Notes: generated by a model not told the origin, from the letters alone. DNA of 64,000 bases from Neolentinus lepideus HHB14362 ss-1 (GCA_001632425.1 KV425553.1:234263-298262); one strand, 5' to 3'. Positions 34,001 to 47,037 are shown, counted from the first letter of the stretch. Numbers and translations: made by a program.

Positions 34001-37000
34001 ATGGACAGCAAGCCCAACAAAGATCCTGTCGATGTACACCATCCTAATCTCGCATTTATCCCTGGTAAACCGTCGCTTTTACCGCGACAAACGGACGTTT
34101 CTCAACATCCTGTCTCTTCAGTGCCGTCAGTAGCAGTTCCGTCTAAGCGAGAGGGAAAACGGCCCGCGCGGCCTTCGACAGCATCTAGTGCTGAAGGGCA
34201 ATCCAGCGTTCTCCCATCCCTGATAAGGACCACCATTGCGGCGAGTGAAGCGCGCAGACATATCCAAGATGAATCCCCTTGGACGGATATAACCACTCCA
34301 CAAGCGGCGCAGGAGACCATATTTGAAGGAGATACTTCTCTCAGTCAAGACGAAGGATCAGATCGGCGAACCGGTTCCGAGGACGCCCAGCAGTCTGACC
34401 TAGGTGCGTTACGCATCCTCACTCTCACCGTATATCTTCATTCCCCCAACGTGAATCAGGCTGGCTTCCCTCTTCCTTTGACCCATCCACATCCGCCTCA
34501 GAGGGACATACTGATCCTCTTGCGGATCTTGGGTTTGTTACTGATACGATGGAGGCCGATTACGACTGGGCTACCTTCATCGAAGCGTACGCGGCGGGCA
34601 GATGGGATCCCCACCGCACGCCAAGACCTCCCAGATCTCGATTCTCTATCCATCTTTCCGCACCATCCGAACCATCATCGTCTCGGATAAATCTTGGCCT
34701 CGACATGCGCATGTCTGTCTCTACTGAAGTTCCAGATGCTCATCCCGCTGACCAACAACTGCAAGATGCGATATCGGACTGGCGGCTCCTGAATAACTCG
34801 GTACTTGATACAGCAGGTGTAAGTTTGCAGAGTATACCTGGATCTGCGGGTGGCACACCGCCGAATATCGATATGCAACCGTCAACAAGCGATGAGTCTG
34901 TAGCGACAGTTTCGAGCCAGTCTACGGCACCTCAACTTCCTGTTTACCCTTCTAATACTACTGTAAAGCCGTCAATACCTGCTCCTAAAGCTCGTTTCTC
35001 TGCACCGCTTACCATCAATATGCCGAGTAACAGGATGCGTAATTCGTTTGCAGATTTCCGGGCGTTGTTGCCATCGAATGCGTCGGATAGGCCACCAGTT
35101 TTGAGCCCAGACATTGCCACCCATACAGCAACCATGCGCTTGGCTGCTGCACGAATATCCTTGGCTCCGCTTGCGTTGCCCTCCCCAGAGCACGAGTTAA
35201 CGGACCCGTTGCGCGGCATCAATGCCATTATTCCTGGATCGCACCCGCTCGACGGGTCATCGGGTCTCATGACTCCAGGAGAAGGCCGTAAAACGCGTTT
35301 AGGCAGCTTCTGGCAAGGTACACAAGACGTGGATGAGTCTGATCAGTCTGGTCCTCCTAGTTCATCAGCGTCGCCTTCACCCGAGTCGATGCAGTCTGAG
35401 GCCCCCCATGGCAGTCAAGGCGCCACATTTACATTGAATCATTTCCCTCCTGCCACCGCCCCTGTTAAACCACACCTAGCTGACGACACTGACTACTTCG
35501 GACCTGTCGACGCTATGAAGCTCGATAGGCAGGCAAAGTCATTGCGAGCTAGTTCGCTCTCGGATTCGAGGCCTCTGATCCAGATCGACCGACGACCGTC
35601 GGAACCGGTCCTCCAGCCCTCCGCTGTCGTGACAGTGCCGGCCATCCCGCGTCGCGTCTGTCTGACCCGCCAGACGTCATCACCACTGCCCAACTCTTTC
35701 GACGTTCCTCTGCGATCTGCCAGGGTCGCTTCAGATAGCACGCCAGGTAAGGCGAGCCGCGCAGCACGCGAAGAGCATATGTTCGAGGAGCTTGGTTATC
35801 TCGCGCCTCCGAATCCTCCTAACGAGTTGGAGCGTCGGCGTGCACTATACCAGTCAGTCTTAAGAATCAGTTTGACGTCATGGAGAGAAGCTGAGTGCGT
35901 GTATGCGTGTATGTGTGTATTGCAGGTTCAACATTTGGGATACCAAACCCGACGCGAACTTTGATCGCATCGTGCATCTTGCGAAGCTCGTTTTCAGCAC
36001 GAAGATTGTCGCGTTGTGTTTGATTGACGGGAATGACCTGTAAGTGTTACGACGATTCGTGATATGGAAAATTGCAGTGAATATGGCATTCGCCTTCAGA
36101 TGGATTAAGTCGGAATGTAGGCTGTCTATCTTCTATTTTCCTCGATCAATCCCTTAGTTCCACTACTACAGCTGGTATAGGCAAACGGGAGTACTATCCG
36201 AGACCGATGAGCTTTGGTGCCCATACGATCCTTCAGCGGTTGGTCCATATATTCTTGCCTTCGGCTTAAAAGCTGAGCGGATTAATTAGCGGTGACGAGC
36301 CAACGGTTGTCCTGGATACCTTGCGAGATTGGAGATTTGCACAGAACGTAATATTTATCGGATTCAACCTAGATGCACAGGCTGATATAGGCGATTCCAT
36401 TATAGCCTCTGGCCACTGGCCCGCCAAACGCGAGATTCTATGCAGGAGCACCGTTACGAACACAAGACGGATACAACATCGGCACGTAAGTCCTACAACA
36501 GATACACGTGGATCTTAGATCTGGACTGATATCATAAAAGTTTGACTTTGATGGACGATGTCCCCCATCTTGACTTCAGTCCTCGGCAAAGGCATACCTT
36601 GAAAGAGTTTGCAGTAAGTAAACCACTGATTGGAATGGAGATGATGCGAGCTTATTCTTATAATAGGCGATTGCCATGCGAGAGATGGAGTTGTGGAGGG
36701 ACAAAGTCCGCACATCAATATATCGATGTGCCATTGCTGATCTCTTGGATTCTAGATTCAACTCAGAATCAGAGATCGAATTCAAAACTCTGTAAGTGTG
36801 CCGAGAGGCGATCTATCTCGTTTTCCTCACGCTCAAGCCATGCATAGATGGAGCAATTCACGCGGGAGTGCTTGGCAATCGATTCTCAAGACAGTCCCGA
36901 TTCGCCGAATGAACTGTTCGGCGTACAGTCAATGGAGAAGATCTACGAACGCGCAGCCAAGCTGGTCAGACGTACGTTGGATGTGGAGCATGCTACTGTA

Positions 37001-40000
37001 ATGGATGTCTCACATTGCGAGGTGCTGGAGACGATGAGTGCCGAGGCCTCAATATCTGTTGTTTCGTATAGCACAGATTCCCAGGCAGGTGCTGTGCACC
37101 ACCAGTTGTCGGCGCCTGAATACGCGCAGCTATCGGATTTCTTCAACAAGTATCCGGATGGGAAGATCTCGGATGGCATCGCGCCCCCGCCTCTTCGTGC
37201 GTTCCTCGTTGGCGGGATACAGTATGCGCTCAGTGAGCCTTCCGCTGGATTATCCTCGTGCCACCGTCGCTCATTTGATCATCAGCTGTTCCGATTTTCA
37301 ACATCGATAAAAGACCATTTGCGCTGTTGTGTGCATATACCACGTCAGAACCGAAACGGCGATACGTAAGCATTATTAGTGCCTTAGAATGTAACATTGT
37401 TATCAATGGCGTATATCATGTTCTAGTTGGAGGGCCATGAACTGTCGTACCTTAGGGCGATCGGTTAGTTCCCCTCCCATATAGTGCATATTCGTCATTC
37501 ATCATTCATCTAGGTGTCATCATCCTATCTGCTGTTTTGAAGCGCCGCATGATCTTAGCTGATAAGGCAAAAAGTCTTTTCATTTCGAAGTAAGGCCTTT
37601 ACCGATTGCGATAATCTGATTGGCTTTCTGACCTGTCATTAGCATCTCCCATGAGCTGCGGACGCCATTGCATGGAGTATGCCCTTTGCCTATCACTGTT
37701 CGAAATTCCGCTGATATTTCTTAGATCTTGGCTGCAGCAGAACTGCTGGCCGACTCCCCTCTTAATCACAGCCAAGCGTCCTTTCTGCAGACCGTCAGAG
37801 CGTGCGGCACGTCTCTCGTCGAAACCGTTAACCACGTCCTGGACTTCACTAAACTTAGTGGTAACACTAAAGGGGGTGGCGTTGAGAACGTTATCCCGCA
37901 GACTAGGTATGTCAGACGCATATATCTGTGTTCCCTGTAAGTGACTCTCTACACAGAGTGGATGTTATGGCTCTGGTCGAAGAAGCCGTAGAAGGATGCT
38001 GGATAGGCTATAAAGCCAGGATGGCATCCTTGGCGGAGTCTGAGATTGGTAGTGTATACTCGCCTCCGAAGATGGATGATGGACAGACCATTCCTAGTAC
38101 CTTGACTTCAGTCGAAGGTCACGTTGAAACGGTCATTGATATCGGCAAACGTCCAGCAGTCAGCATCTCAGATTAACAATTAATTCTTATCCCTGACCCT
38201 CCTTTCCTAGGGATGGACACTCAAATGTGAGAAAGGAGGGCTCCGTCGTGTCTTGATGAATATATTTGGGAATAGCCTGAAATTCACAACGGTCTGTTCT
38301 GTGCGTTGTGATGGATACGAATAATTCTGATAAGTTGTATAGGATGGGTATGTTCATGTGGTGCTTCGTCAGATCGCCCAACTACCGGACAACACGGCGA
38401 AAATCGAGTTATCCGTTTCTGACACAGGAAAGGTCAGCTTTTCATTTAATTGCCATGCCCAAATAGGCTAACGCATCGTTAGGGTATCAGCCAGAATTTC
38501 TTGAAGGTACTTTTAGCGAATATATTCTAAGACTTGAATACTGATCGTTGCGTCTAGAATCAGCTCTTCCATCCGTTCTCTCAAGAGAATCCTCTCCAGA
38601 CAGGGACTGGACTAGGTCTAGCGATAGTGAACAGCATAGTTCGATCGCCTAGTTTCAACGGCAGCATTGACGTGTGGAGCGCCGAAGGAACAGGAACAGA
38701 AATCAAGATTACCTTCACGGCTCAAGTGACGGAGGATGATGAATCTGTCGTCGATCTAGATCTAGACGTCCCCAGCAGCACCGAACCCCAACGAAAGGTT
38801 TCTTTGGTGGGCTTTGACAGTCCGCACAGAGGAATTCAACTTTTGCGCAGCGTCTTGTCAACATATATAGTCTCATGGTGGGGATTCGAGTTGCAAGAGG
38901 ACCCATCGCAATATGGTGACATCGTCATTGTCAACGAAGATCTGGGTCCTATCATCTCGGCCACGAAACGAAGAGATGTCAGCCGCGTCTTCATTGTCCT
39001 TTCATCGCGGAGAGGTGATCCGCAGCTGATGGCGATTGTCGGTCATTTCGAACAACTGGGCGGCTTTTGTCGTTTGGTCTACAAGCCTGGTGGTCCTTCG
39101 CGTATACGGTTGGCTCTCAAGCTTTGCCTTCATGCTCTCAAAATCGTCGAGCAACCCAGGGAACTTGAAGATCAAGACATAACGTCATTGCTTGAGCAGG
39201 CCAACCAAGATGCACTGTTGAATCCTCTGTCTCCGTACCATACTCTACCCAGGCGTAATTCAGAAGAAGCTCGTAGACGATCTCATACCGTCCCGAGGCC
39301 TCCGCTTGGTAATCGAGCCGCGACGGTTCATCCTCTTGCTACGGTTCACTCTCTTGCTACAGTTCACTCTCTTGCTATGGTGCGTAGTCCCCCCACGTCT
39401 GGCGAATTAGAGGCGACGCTACGAGACGGTCCGATCTCGCCGTTGCCAACTGGTGACGAGGAGGGACAAGAAACCTCCAGTCCTACAATTCCTATAGGCA
39501 GCTGCGGGACTCTTTTGAAGTCTTCCGTTGGCACCGTCGCGACGAGCAGCATTCGGGTCCTTGTTGTAGAAGACAATAGCATTCTGCGGAATTTGCTGTG
39601 AGCTTTACGTACTGCTCCCTTGTTCCCAGAGACTAATTAAAGCATACTTCTAGCTTGAAATGGCTGAAAACGAAGGTTAAGATATTTCAATTACGAGTGA
39701 CAAGGTTTGACTCATCATCACCATAGGGCTACGAGTTCCGAGAAGCCGTTGACGGACGGGACGGAGTACGTGTCTTCGAATCAGAAGGCCTTTTCGAGTA
39801 TGTAATCCCTGTCTATGTTTTAGCGCTCCTGGCTAATCACGTAACGCGCAGCGTTGTCCTCCTAGATCTGTCAATGCCAGTGCTCGACGGTAAGCTCTGC
39901 TGATCGACGAGCACTTTACCATTCGATTAAGATCGTGCCCTCTACTAGGTATCGGAGCTACAGCGGAGATTCGGAAGATCGAAGCTGCTCGACAGGATGC

Positions 40001-40224
40001 CTCGTCGCGCTTAGGACCAGACACCCGCCCAGCGCGGATACTGGCTCTAACTGGGATGTCATCTCTGGAAGACAAGCGAAGGGCTTTCGAAGCTGGCGTT
40101 GATGGATAGTACGTGCATCATGCGACGATCTCAGCTGTTATTTGACTTTGGACTGCCCAGCCTTGTGAAGCCCGTTGCTTTCAAGACACTTGATCATGTA
40201 TTCCGGGAACTTGGCATTTCGTGA
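34001..40224 (+). CDS. GAF-domain hybrid histidine kinase
   Basis: Sensor of the His-to-Asp phosphorelay that usually feeds the HOG MAPK pathway through Ypd1. Start MDSKPNKDPVDVHHPN. A long disordered Ser/Pro region (to about 35840) follows, then a first GAF domain (FNIWDTKPDANFDRIVHLAK, VALCLIDGNDLWIKSE, GYNIGTLTLMDDVPHLDF). A second GAF-like region is seen (YERAAKLVRRTLDVEHATVMD). The HisKA domain has the H-box SISHELRTPLHG-ILAAAELL with the phospho-His. The HATPase has N-box LRRVLMNIFGNSLKFT, G1 VSDTGKGIS and G2 TGLGLAIVNSIV. A linker leads to a receiver domain (VLVVEDNSILRNLL, phospho-Asp in VVLLDLSMPVLDG, ALTGMSS, GYLVKPVAFKTL). All phosphotransfer residues are present. No transmembrane helix is seen, so it is probably cytosolic. 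Many small exons, one of 22 nt (39654-39675). I do not assign a numbered class. Confidence 0.9.
39319..39378 (+). repeat. Three 18-bp in-frame tandem repeats in kinase linker
   Basis: The unit ACGGTTCACTCTCTTGCT is repeated three times with few changes and encodes the hexapeptide TVHSLA (variants TVHPLA, MVRS at the edge). It lies in the disordered linker between the HATPase and receiver domains, so length changes would be tolerated. Confidence 0.85.
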
Positions 40225-41373
40225 CATTGTATACGCCCGGCCATACCAGCTCGAGAGAGCCTCAGGCGATTCGTTCGCCACCCCACTTATCTTATTCCTG
40301 CAGTCCGACGTCTGTACATAATGCATGCCACTACACATATCCACATCCTTACCCATTGTATCGTAGCTACGCATTTTGCATATTTGCTTGGAACATTTGC
40401 ATCCTTTAGTTTTCGCTATATCCTCCGATAGATATGTGTTCACCATCGTATACCTTCGTTGATTGTCGTCAGACTATGACTTCTCGGGTGCTATGCAGTA
40501 CGTGCGGGCATACCAGTGATGAACTTTCCAGAACAACTCACTTGCTGGAAATAGGAACGATACTGCGCAAGAACCTCAACTTAATGAATATACGTATACG
40601 TACGTAGTAACCGATCTTGTCATTAACGTTGCTGATTGAATATAAACAGTTCTACAACTAGTCCACTCTTCTCCTCATCAGCACATCCTGCAAGAGGCTT
40701 CATATGTCGCTCTGCTCAATATCCAAGGGACTCGAATGAACGAAGGCCCGGCCCGCGTATCTTCGAGAAGCCTTAAACGGACTGTCCATTTCCACTTGCC
40801 TCAACTTTCGGTCAGGCCTCCAGAACAAAATATCATTGTTTGGATGCTGCACTAACGAACAATCTCTTGTCGATCCCACTTTGGAACCCAGACAAACGAA
40901 CAAAAGCAAAAATATCAGCCCGTCTGCTGGTACTCCTGTCCTAAGCACTAGTATTAGTAAGCACGAGACAGCCAGTACGACCCCAGCCCCAGGACTAGGC
41001 AGGAATGACATCGATCAGCGTGTTCGATTTTAATAACACACTTGATGTTCTTCGGCATGCATACCGAGAGCGTACGGGAATCGACTGCTCGAGATGAACG
41101 TTAACTTCAGAACGGCGCAGGGCATGGCGCGTACGTTCGTCCACAGAGTTTCCACAACGATAAGACCGTGTGACCTTCCTTTCGCTTGCTATGGCAAGAG
41201 GGGACAACTTTGTAACGAAACGAAGTCCCTCTCATCTCATTGAGCACTAAACAAAATATACATAATGATACAGCCGTATCCCGTTAAGGATCATTTTGGA
41301 CTAACAGCTACACGCGTCCGGCGTCTCCTTCATCGCACCTCCACTCAACGTCCACAAGATTGCAATGGGAGGC
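40225..41373. other. Convergent 3' region, histidine kinase / homocitrate synthase
   Basis: About 1.15 kb between two convergent genes. Open frames of about 60-100 codons show no family motif and no splice logic. No gene is recognised. Confidence 0.5.
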
Positions 41374-43122
41374 TTATGCTGTCACGCCTTCCGTGTGCCT
41401 CTCCTCCCGATGCTTCCTCAATAACCGGTCGAGCGCCTCTCTTTGACCAACCTCGAGCTCGCCGCTTTGAATACCTGAATGATACACGCGCAATAAGGAA
41501 TCGACATCATCCATCGACTGCGTGCGCACGTCCGCAAGCTCCTTGATCTTGGCCGTTGCGTCCTTGACCTATGGTATGGCGTCAGTCTAATAGTCCTCCT
41601 GCACAGAAGCCCAAGACGAACCTGCTCATCGGTAAGCTTCAATCCGAGCTGCTCAACACGCGACTTGACGGCATTCCAGCCAGTTAACCGGTGGCTAGAA
41701 ATTAAAGTAGAGATGACGATGGTGAGTAGAAGTACAGTTTGATGTGGAACCTTAACCCACCCAATCGAGACGTAACGCGTCAAACCGAAGTCCTCAGGCT
41801 TGAGGATCTCGTACGTGCTGGGGTTGTTGAGAATGGCCTTGGCATGGATCCCAGCCTTGTGCGTGAACGCGCAGTAGCCACTGTGACACATACAATTGAT
41901 AAGTGGTAATTAGGATCGAAATTAGGGATAAAAGACATACGTAATGGGGTTCATGAAGGGTACATTGACCTCGACAGCCTCAGCAACCAAGTTCTCAATC
42001 TCTCGGAGCATCGGGAGGTTGTACTTGGACTTGACGTATTCGGGGTTTGCGGCGTAGAGGCAGGCGACAAGGCCGCCGAGAGGAGTGATACCAACACGCT
42101 CACCGATACCGAGGACGGCTAGAATGTCGGTTAGATTAAGGGCTGGACCCGAATAAGAAAGACTAACAGGTATCGATGTGCGTAGCACCGGCTTCAAGAG
42201 CACAGTAAGCGTTTGCGATAGCTACATGTAATGGTTAGAGGAACCTAAAGGAAATAGATAACTGGCTACACACCCATGCCAGTGTCGTTGTGCAAGTGAA
42301 CTTCGATGTCGCAGCTCACAACACTGCGCAGCGTCCGGATGAGGTCGTAGACCTGTCTAGGGTTGGCGCAGCCAACGGTGTCGGCGATACCAACTCGATT
42401 CACACCGATCTTGTCCACGGTCTGGTATATTGACAGGAGATCGACAAGGTCGGAGCGGAAGGAGTCCTCGGTGGAGAAACGGACTTCTATTCCCTTGCTC
42501 TTGACGAAGTTGATGACCTCGATGGCGGTCTTGGTAATGTAGGCCATGTCCTTACCGTGCGAGAACTCGCGGAGGAAAGATGAGGTGCCGATAACGACAT
42601 CGACACCGTCGACACCCGTCTCGACGGCGATTCGAGCGTCGTCCATGTGACACCGGATATGCGTGAGGATCTTGGACTTCAGACCGAGCTTGCATATTGC
42701 TTCACAATCAAGGCGGGACTGTTCCGAGGCAGCGGGGGAGGTGAGCTCGAGGTACTCGACGCCGAATGCATCGAGAGCCTTAGCAATGGCGATTTTGGTC
42801 TTGGTGTCGAAAAAGGCGTTGGCGAACTGCTCGCCCTCTGTGGACAGACTTTAGATCCTCCTGATCAGTGACGTCACATAACGCTGAAAAACATACCTCG
42901 GAGGGTCGACTCGATGATCTTGAAGTTGGAGACGTTGTTCAGGAAATCGGATGCGCGGGGTGCGTAGGGATTGTGGCGGGGCTGAGGCTGAGGCTGGGCA
43001 GATGGCTGAGCATGGTTTGAGTGCCCGTTAATGCCATTGACCTTGGGCTTCTCGCTAAGGTCGACAGGGACCATCTGGCTAGGATCGTTGGGGATGCTGT
43101 CTCCGTTCTGGCACGGGCACAT
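41374..43122 (-). CDS. LYS20/LYS21: Homocitrate synthase
   Basis: First enzyme of the fungal alpha-aminoadipate lysine pathway: acetyl-CoA plus 2-oxoglutarate gives homocitrate. Start [15 protein letters not shown] with a Pro/Gln-rich N-terminal extension. The DRE-TIM metallolyase core follows: [21 protein letters not shown] (R and E of the metal and substrate site), [56 protein letters not shown], the metal-binding [26 protein letters not shown] and [10 protein letters not shown]. It ends with a regulatory-type tail ([22 protein letters not shown]) and a stop at 41374. About eight exons. The N-terminal extension has no obvious presequence, and Lys20/21-type enzymes can be nuclear or mitochondrial. 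Confidence 0.94.
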
Positions 43123-43582
43123 TTTGTCGAAGGATAAGAGGTAGAGGGGAGTGCAAAAGAGGTACAGAAAGAAAAGTCTGGTGGATTCGAGTCATGGACA
43201 CTTTTTGTATGCTATAATTAATGGATTATCCTCGGCTTTGCCCGCCATATCTTTTCGGCCGATCCCTACGTCCCGTGACCCAGCCAGTCACGTTTTCTGT
43301 GTCAGGGCGACATACGCTAAGCCTATGGCCAGCAAGCCGCCAGCAAGTCGTATGGACACTGCGTATGGCACTACAGAGACCTACAAAGGCCGCAACATAG
43401 AGAAACTTTACTGTTATAATTATAACAACCGCATTCATTGCTTGCACTAGCTTATAAACGGCATGCGGAGTAATGTCCAGCATTTCCCTTTCCGACTTGA
43501 AACTGAGATTAACCCGAAAGCTAAACTAACATCAAAAGCAGAGGGACTAGTCGACTTCAACAAACAGCGATAGCACGACGGA
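43123..43582. other. Promoter of homocitrate synthase and 3' flank of protease gene
   Basis: About 460 bp. No separate gene is seen. The palindromic AT stretch TTATAATTATAA near 43412-43423 may be a terminator-like or TATA-like feature. Confidence 0.4.
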
Positions 43583-45487
43583 TTAAGAAAGCTTAGCCAG
43601 CGAGATCTGGTTCTTCGTGACATCTGTCGAGAAGTACGCATTCTTAAGGAAAACATCTCCAACCTATATCGAGCCCGTCAGTACACATCCCGAAGCCAAT
43701 CGCATAGACTCGATTGCTCACCAGCCACTCAGTAGCGGCACCAATCTGGCCGGAAGAGATACCGGACACACAGTCACCGGTCAAGTCGTTGGGGTCAACA
43801 GGCTGGAAGGCCAAGTCACGAGGATCGATTGCGAACGAAGTTCCGCCAAAGGACAACGCCACACTAGTGGTAGTGGTGCAGGGGAGGGTGAATCCACCCT
43901 GGCCATCCGACTTGGCACCGGGGATCGCCTGATGGACGGTGGCAGCGTCCTGGGGAGGAGCGATGATCAGGGTGGTACCAGTGTCGAGGATAGCAGTGCG
44001 GCCGGTCAGACCGAGGTCCTGGCCGTCAGCAGTGAAGGAACCCACGGCACCCTCCCAGAAGCCTTGGGTGTTGACGTTGGCGAAAGTCGTGAGGGTGTTG
44101 GTCTGAAACTTGGTGGTGTCGAGACCGCCGAAAGTCACCTCACCGTCGTTCTTCTGGTCTGCGACACGAGAGATCTTGAAGGAGGTGATGGCGTCGTTGA
44201 TCAGGCCGGCCTTGGCAAGGGATTCGACGGGGGTGAGGGTCTGCTGCTCCGATAGGGTCTATAAAAGGAAAGAAAGAATCAGGATCAACATTCCATAGGC
44301 CAATCATACAGCTACTCACCGACTGAGCCAGGCCCATCAGACCGTCGAAAGGCACATCGTCACTGGAGAAGTCTGGGGTCTCCTGTGTAGCGACACCGAA
44401 GGTGTGAGCATTCAACGCCAGACCAGCAACGACGAGGTTGTCGGTGATAATGTCACCAGAAACAGCACCGGTTCCATAGGTGACCTGGAAAGGCTTGGCA
44501 GTATCCACGAACGAAGAAGAACTCTTCGATCCGAGGAAGGTGTGATTACCCTAAGTGGTATTAATTAGCAGCGGGTGGCAAGCGTAAGGTCTATTAACGT
44601 ACACATCCACCACCGCCGGTTGACGTGCACTGCTCTGAACCGACCCAGAGATCAGCGGAACCAGAGTCCATTAAGAGCTTGAAGTCCTGCGGGGGAGTGC
44701 CCATCTGGACCGTGGCAATGTACCCGACATCGTTGGCCTCGATATCGAGACCAAGCGAGTTCTGAGTGGTGGGAGTGTTCGCGTCCGTTAATCCGCCGTT
44801 GGTCAACGCCTCGAGGTCGATCTCGCTGAAGCCAGCACCGGTCGCAGACGCGGCAGCAGCAGAAGCGGATCCGCTAGCCGCCGATCCCTTACCCGCTGCT
44901 CCTTGACCCGCTGCGCCTTGACCCGCTGCTCCCTGACCCGCTGCTCCCTGCCTGTTCCCCACAAACTAGCGTTCAAAACCATTTCATAGTGAGAAGAAAA
45001 TGACACCCACCCTTTATTGCCCTTCTTTCCGAACGAGAACGCCTCGTTCGTCTCCGCAGTGGCACTGTTAGTCATGCTTTCTATCAACTTGGCCTTGGCT
45101 TCAGCAATACCAGCCCTGTAGTAGCGCTTGCTTGGCCTCTTTGATCCTGGGCCGTACGGGAGGAGATACATCCGCTTGTGGAGGGCAGCCTCGAGCTCGG
45201 TATCATTAGGAGCAGCACGGCCAGTCATACGGGCAAGACGACGATGGCCGCGGTTCATGTGCTGTTGCAGCAGCTGGTAGGAATTATTGCGGTTAAAACA
45301 CCTCCTAAGACAAGTGAACAATGCGCACTATCTGCGGGTGGATGTCATCGCGCGCCTGATGGACGCGCTTGAGGGGGAGCGTGACCATCCCTGCGTTTCG
45401 CTTCAAGGGGGCCGCGTTGACCTCAGACGAGGACAGCGCGACGAGTAAGCTTGCCAGAAGCAGAGAAAACGAGAGTCCGAGCTGCAT
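43583..45487 (-). CDS. Secreted pepsin-like aspartic protease (A1 family)
   Basis: Start MQLGLSFSLLLASLLVALSSS, a clear signal peptide. A basic propeptide follows (RGHRRLARMTGR, KRMYLLPYGPGSKRPSKRYY), then a Gly/Ala/Gln-repeat and Ser/Ala-rich linker. The mature enzyme begins near LGLDIEANDVGYIATVQMGTPPQ. The catalytic motifs are DSGSADLW (with C..C loop SEQCTSTGGGGC) and DTGTT in TAILDTGTTLIIAPP. The flap Tyr is in VTYGTGAVSGD. The C-terminus is GDVFLKNAYFSTDV..ISLAKLS. Both catalytic Asp and the flap Tyr are present, so it should be active. About five introns. The protein is about 530 residues because of the long pro/linker part. An extracellular digestive role is likely. Confidence 0.93.
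44879..44956 (-). repeat. 15-bp tandem repeats (QGAAG) in protease linker
   Basis: Four to five tandem 15-bp units encode GQGAA repeats (last variant GKGSA). They lie between propeptide and mature protease, in a region that is probably unstructured and may be processed. The copies are nearly identical in DNA, which suggests recent slippage. Confidence 0.85.
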
Positions 45488-46327
45488 GGTGCCTGCACTT
45501 GAGTCTACCTTCCGGGAAGAATACCTAAGACTTCAAGTCAAGAAAATGGAGTCCGTTGGAATGAAAAAGGAGAAGAAAAGGAAAGAGAAATCAAGGACCC
45601 GGCCTCGAGACAAACAGCGGAAGGGCAATGGAGGATGGCTTCATTTCACGAAGGGGGATGTTTCTTATACGCTGCTGCGGAAGCCGGCCCACGGAACAAG
45701 AGCTGATGCTTCCTTGTTGCCAAGTATAGACCCCAAAGCAGCCGAGTTTGTGGATGGCAACCACCATTTCACTGCACGTGTCCCTCCCATTGTCGTTCGA
45801 ATGCATTGAGCTGGATCTGCGGTACAGCATGTTTGATAGAAAAAGAAAAAGAAATGAACTGTTTGAGCGTCTTCTGTACAACGAGTCCAATCATAAATTC
45901 AGAGCAGCCACAATCCTCGTGCACCCAGCTCATGCCGGCGTTCAAGCGGCACCCCAGGAGTCTCCGTCTCACGCACACCTTGACCAATGGACAGCGGTCT
46001 GTGAGCAAGACAACTCTGGTCGCGTGTAGTCAGAGTTCCTGATCGTTGGTAGCCTTGGTCGCCAGGTCCTCGACCACGCACATGAGATCTCAGCTTCCTT
46101 GCCATACGGCTTTTAATAATCTGACCCCCAAATAACGGCTCAATATATTGAATATTGGAGCGCCAAACCCAAATGTAGTCAGTGTGGCTGTCAGACGCAG
46201 GACGCTCATTGGTCAATCAGAACACTCGCGTGTCACTCCGCTCTCGTAAATCGCAAGTATGGGGAGAAAACCTAATTTCCACCAAAAACTTGAAGATCTA
46301 TACCGAGGGAATCATCAACTCTAAGCC
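45488..46327. other. Upstream region of aspartic protease
   Basis: Promoter side of the protease gene. No other gene is recognised, and open frames on either strand lack motifs. Confidence 0.45.
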
Positions 46328-46831
46328 ACACTTCGGGAGTTGCACTCTTTTGGACCCCGCAAAAGGTTGATCAGAAGGGATATCAAAAAGGTTATATTTA
46401 GGAATACATTCTAGAGGGCTCAAAATACAATATTTTAAACAGTCTCAAAATGAAATGCCGAAGGTTATCTTTGCCATTACCTTTGCAAATACTTTTGCAA
46501 GGGTAAAAATAGATCTTTTGTGCCCATTTAAAGCGGTTACCACCATATAAACTCTTGCAGCGCCCCAAAAGGGATTATCCTGGCAGGGGTCACGTGATTT
46601 AAAGATCATCTTTTTTGAAGTTGAAAAAGAATTACTATATCAGGCAACAGTTTATTATATTTTCGCAAATTGCACTAGTTAATGCTGAAGATAACCTTTC
46701 CTATTCCATTTTGAGCTATGTCAAAATATCACATTTCGAGGTCTACAAAATGCATCCCTAAATATTATCTTTTCGATATCCCTTTTGATCAACCTTTTGC
46801 TAGGCCTAAAAGAGTGCAACTCCCGAAGTGT
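46328..46831. mobile_element. 0.5-kb non-autonomous DNA element with long terminal inverted repeats
   Basis: The ends are inverted copies. The left end (from 46328) has CACTTCGGGAGTTGCACTCTTTT and the reverse complement ends at 46830. Similarity continues inward for about 140 bp on each side (shared GCAAAAGGTTGATCA, AAGGGATATC, ATATTTAGG, AAAGGTTATCTT). No protein is encoded. The sequence is AT-rich compared with neighbours. Long inverted repeats and small size fit a MITE or a deletion derivative of a cut-and-paste transposon. A clear target-site duplication is not visible. Confidence 0.82.
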
Positions 46832-47037
46832 CCTAAACGTCAATGGATCCTACGGCGCGTCAGCCACACCGACGGTACCTGGGTTTGGCCACATAGCTCT
46901 CTGAGCCCATCCCGATCTTAAGTTTTATTTAATATTTATGCCGTTCAGTGAGCCCCAAATAACATGTATACATATGACAAACATAAATTGCCATATGCAC
47001 GAGGATAATCCATCCGACACGGACCGTGATCAAGCAA
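46832..47037. other. Short spacer
   Basis: Between the inverted-repeat element and the 3' end of the enoyl-CoA isomerase gene. Nothing is recognised. Confidence 0.4.

Noticed and set aside
39319..39378. Short tandem repeat considered as a CRISPR-like or minisatellite array
   Set aside because: Only three 18-bp units, in frame, inside the kinase coding region and without spacers.
43617..44255. 212-codon plus-strand open frame
   Set aside because: Antisense of the aspartic protease exon with DTGTT; Gly/Glu/Ser bias is the mirror of the protease codons.
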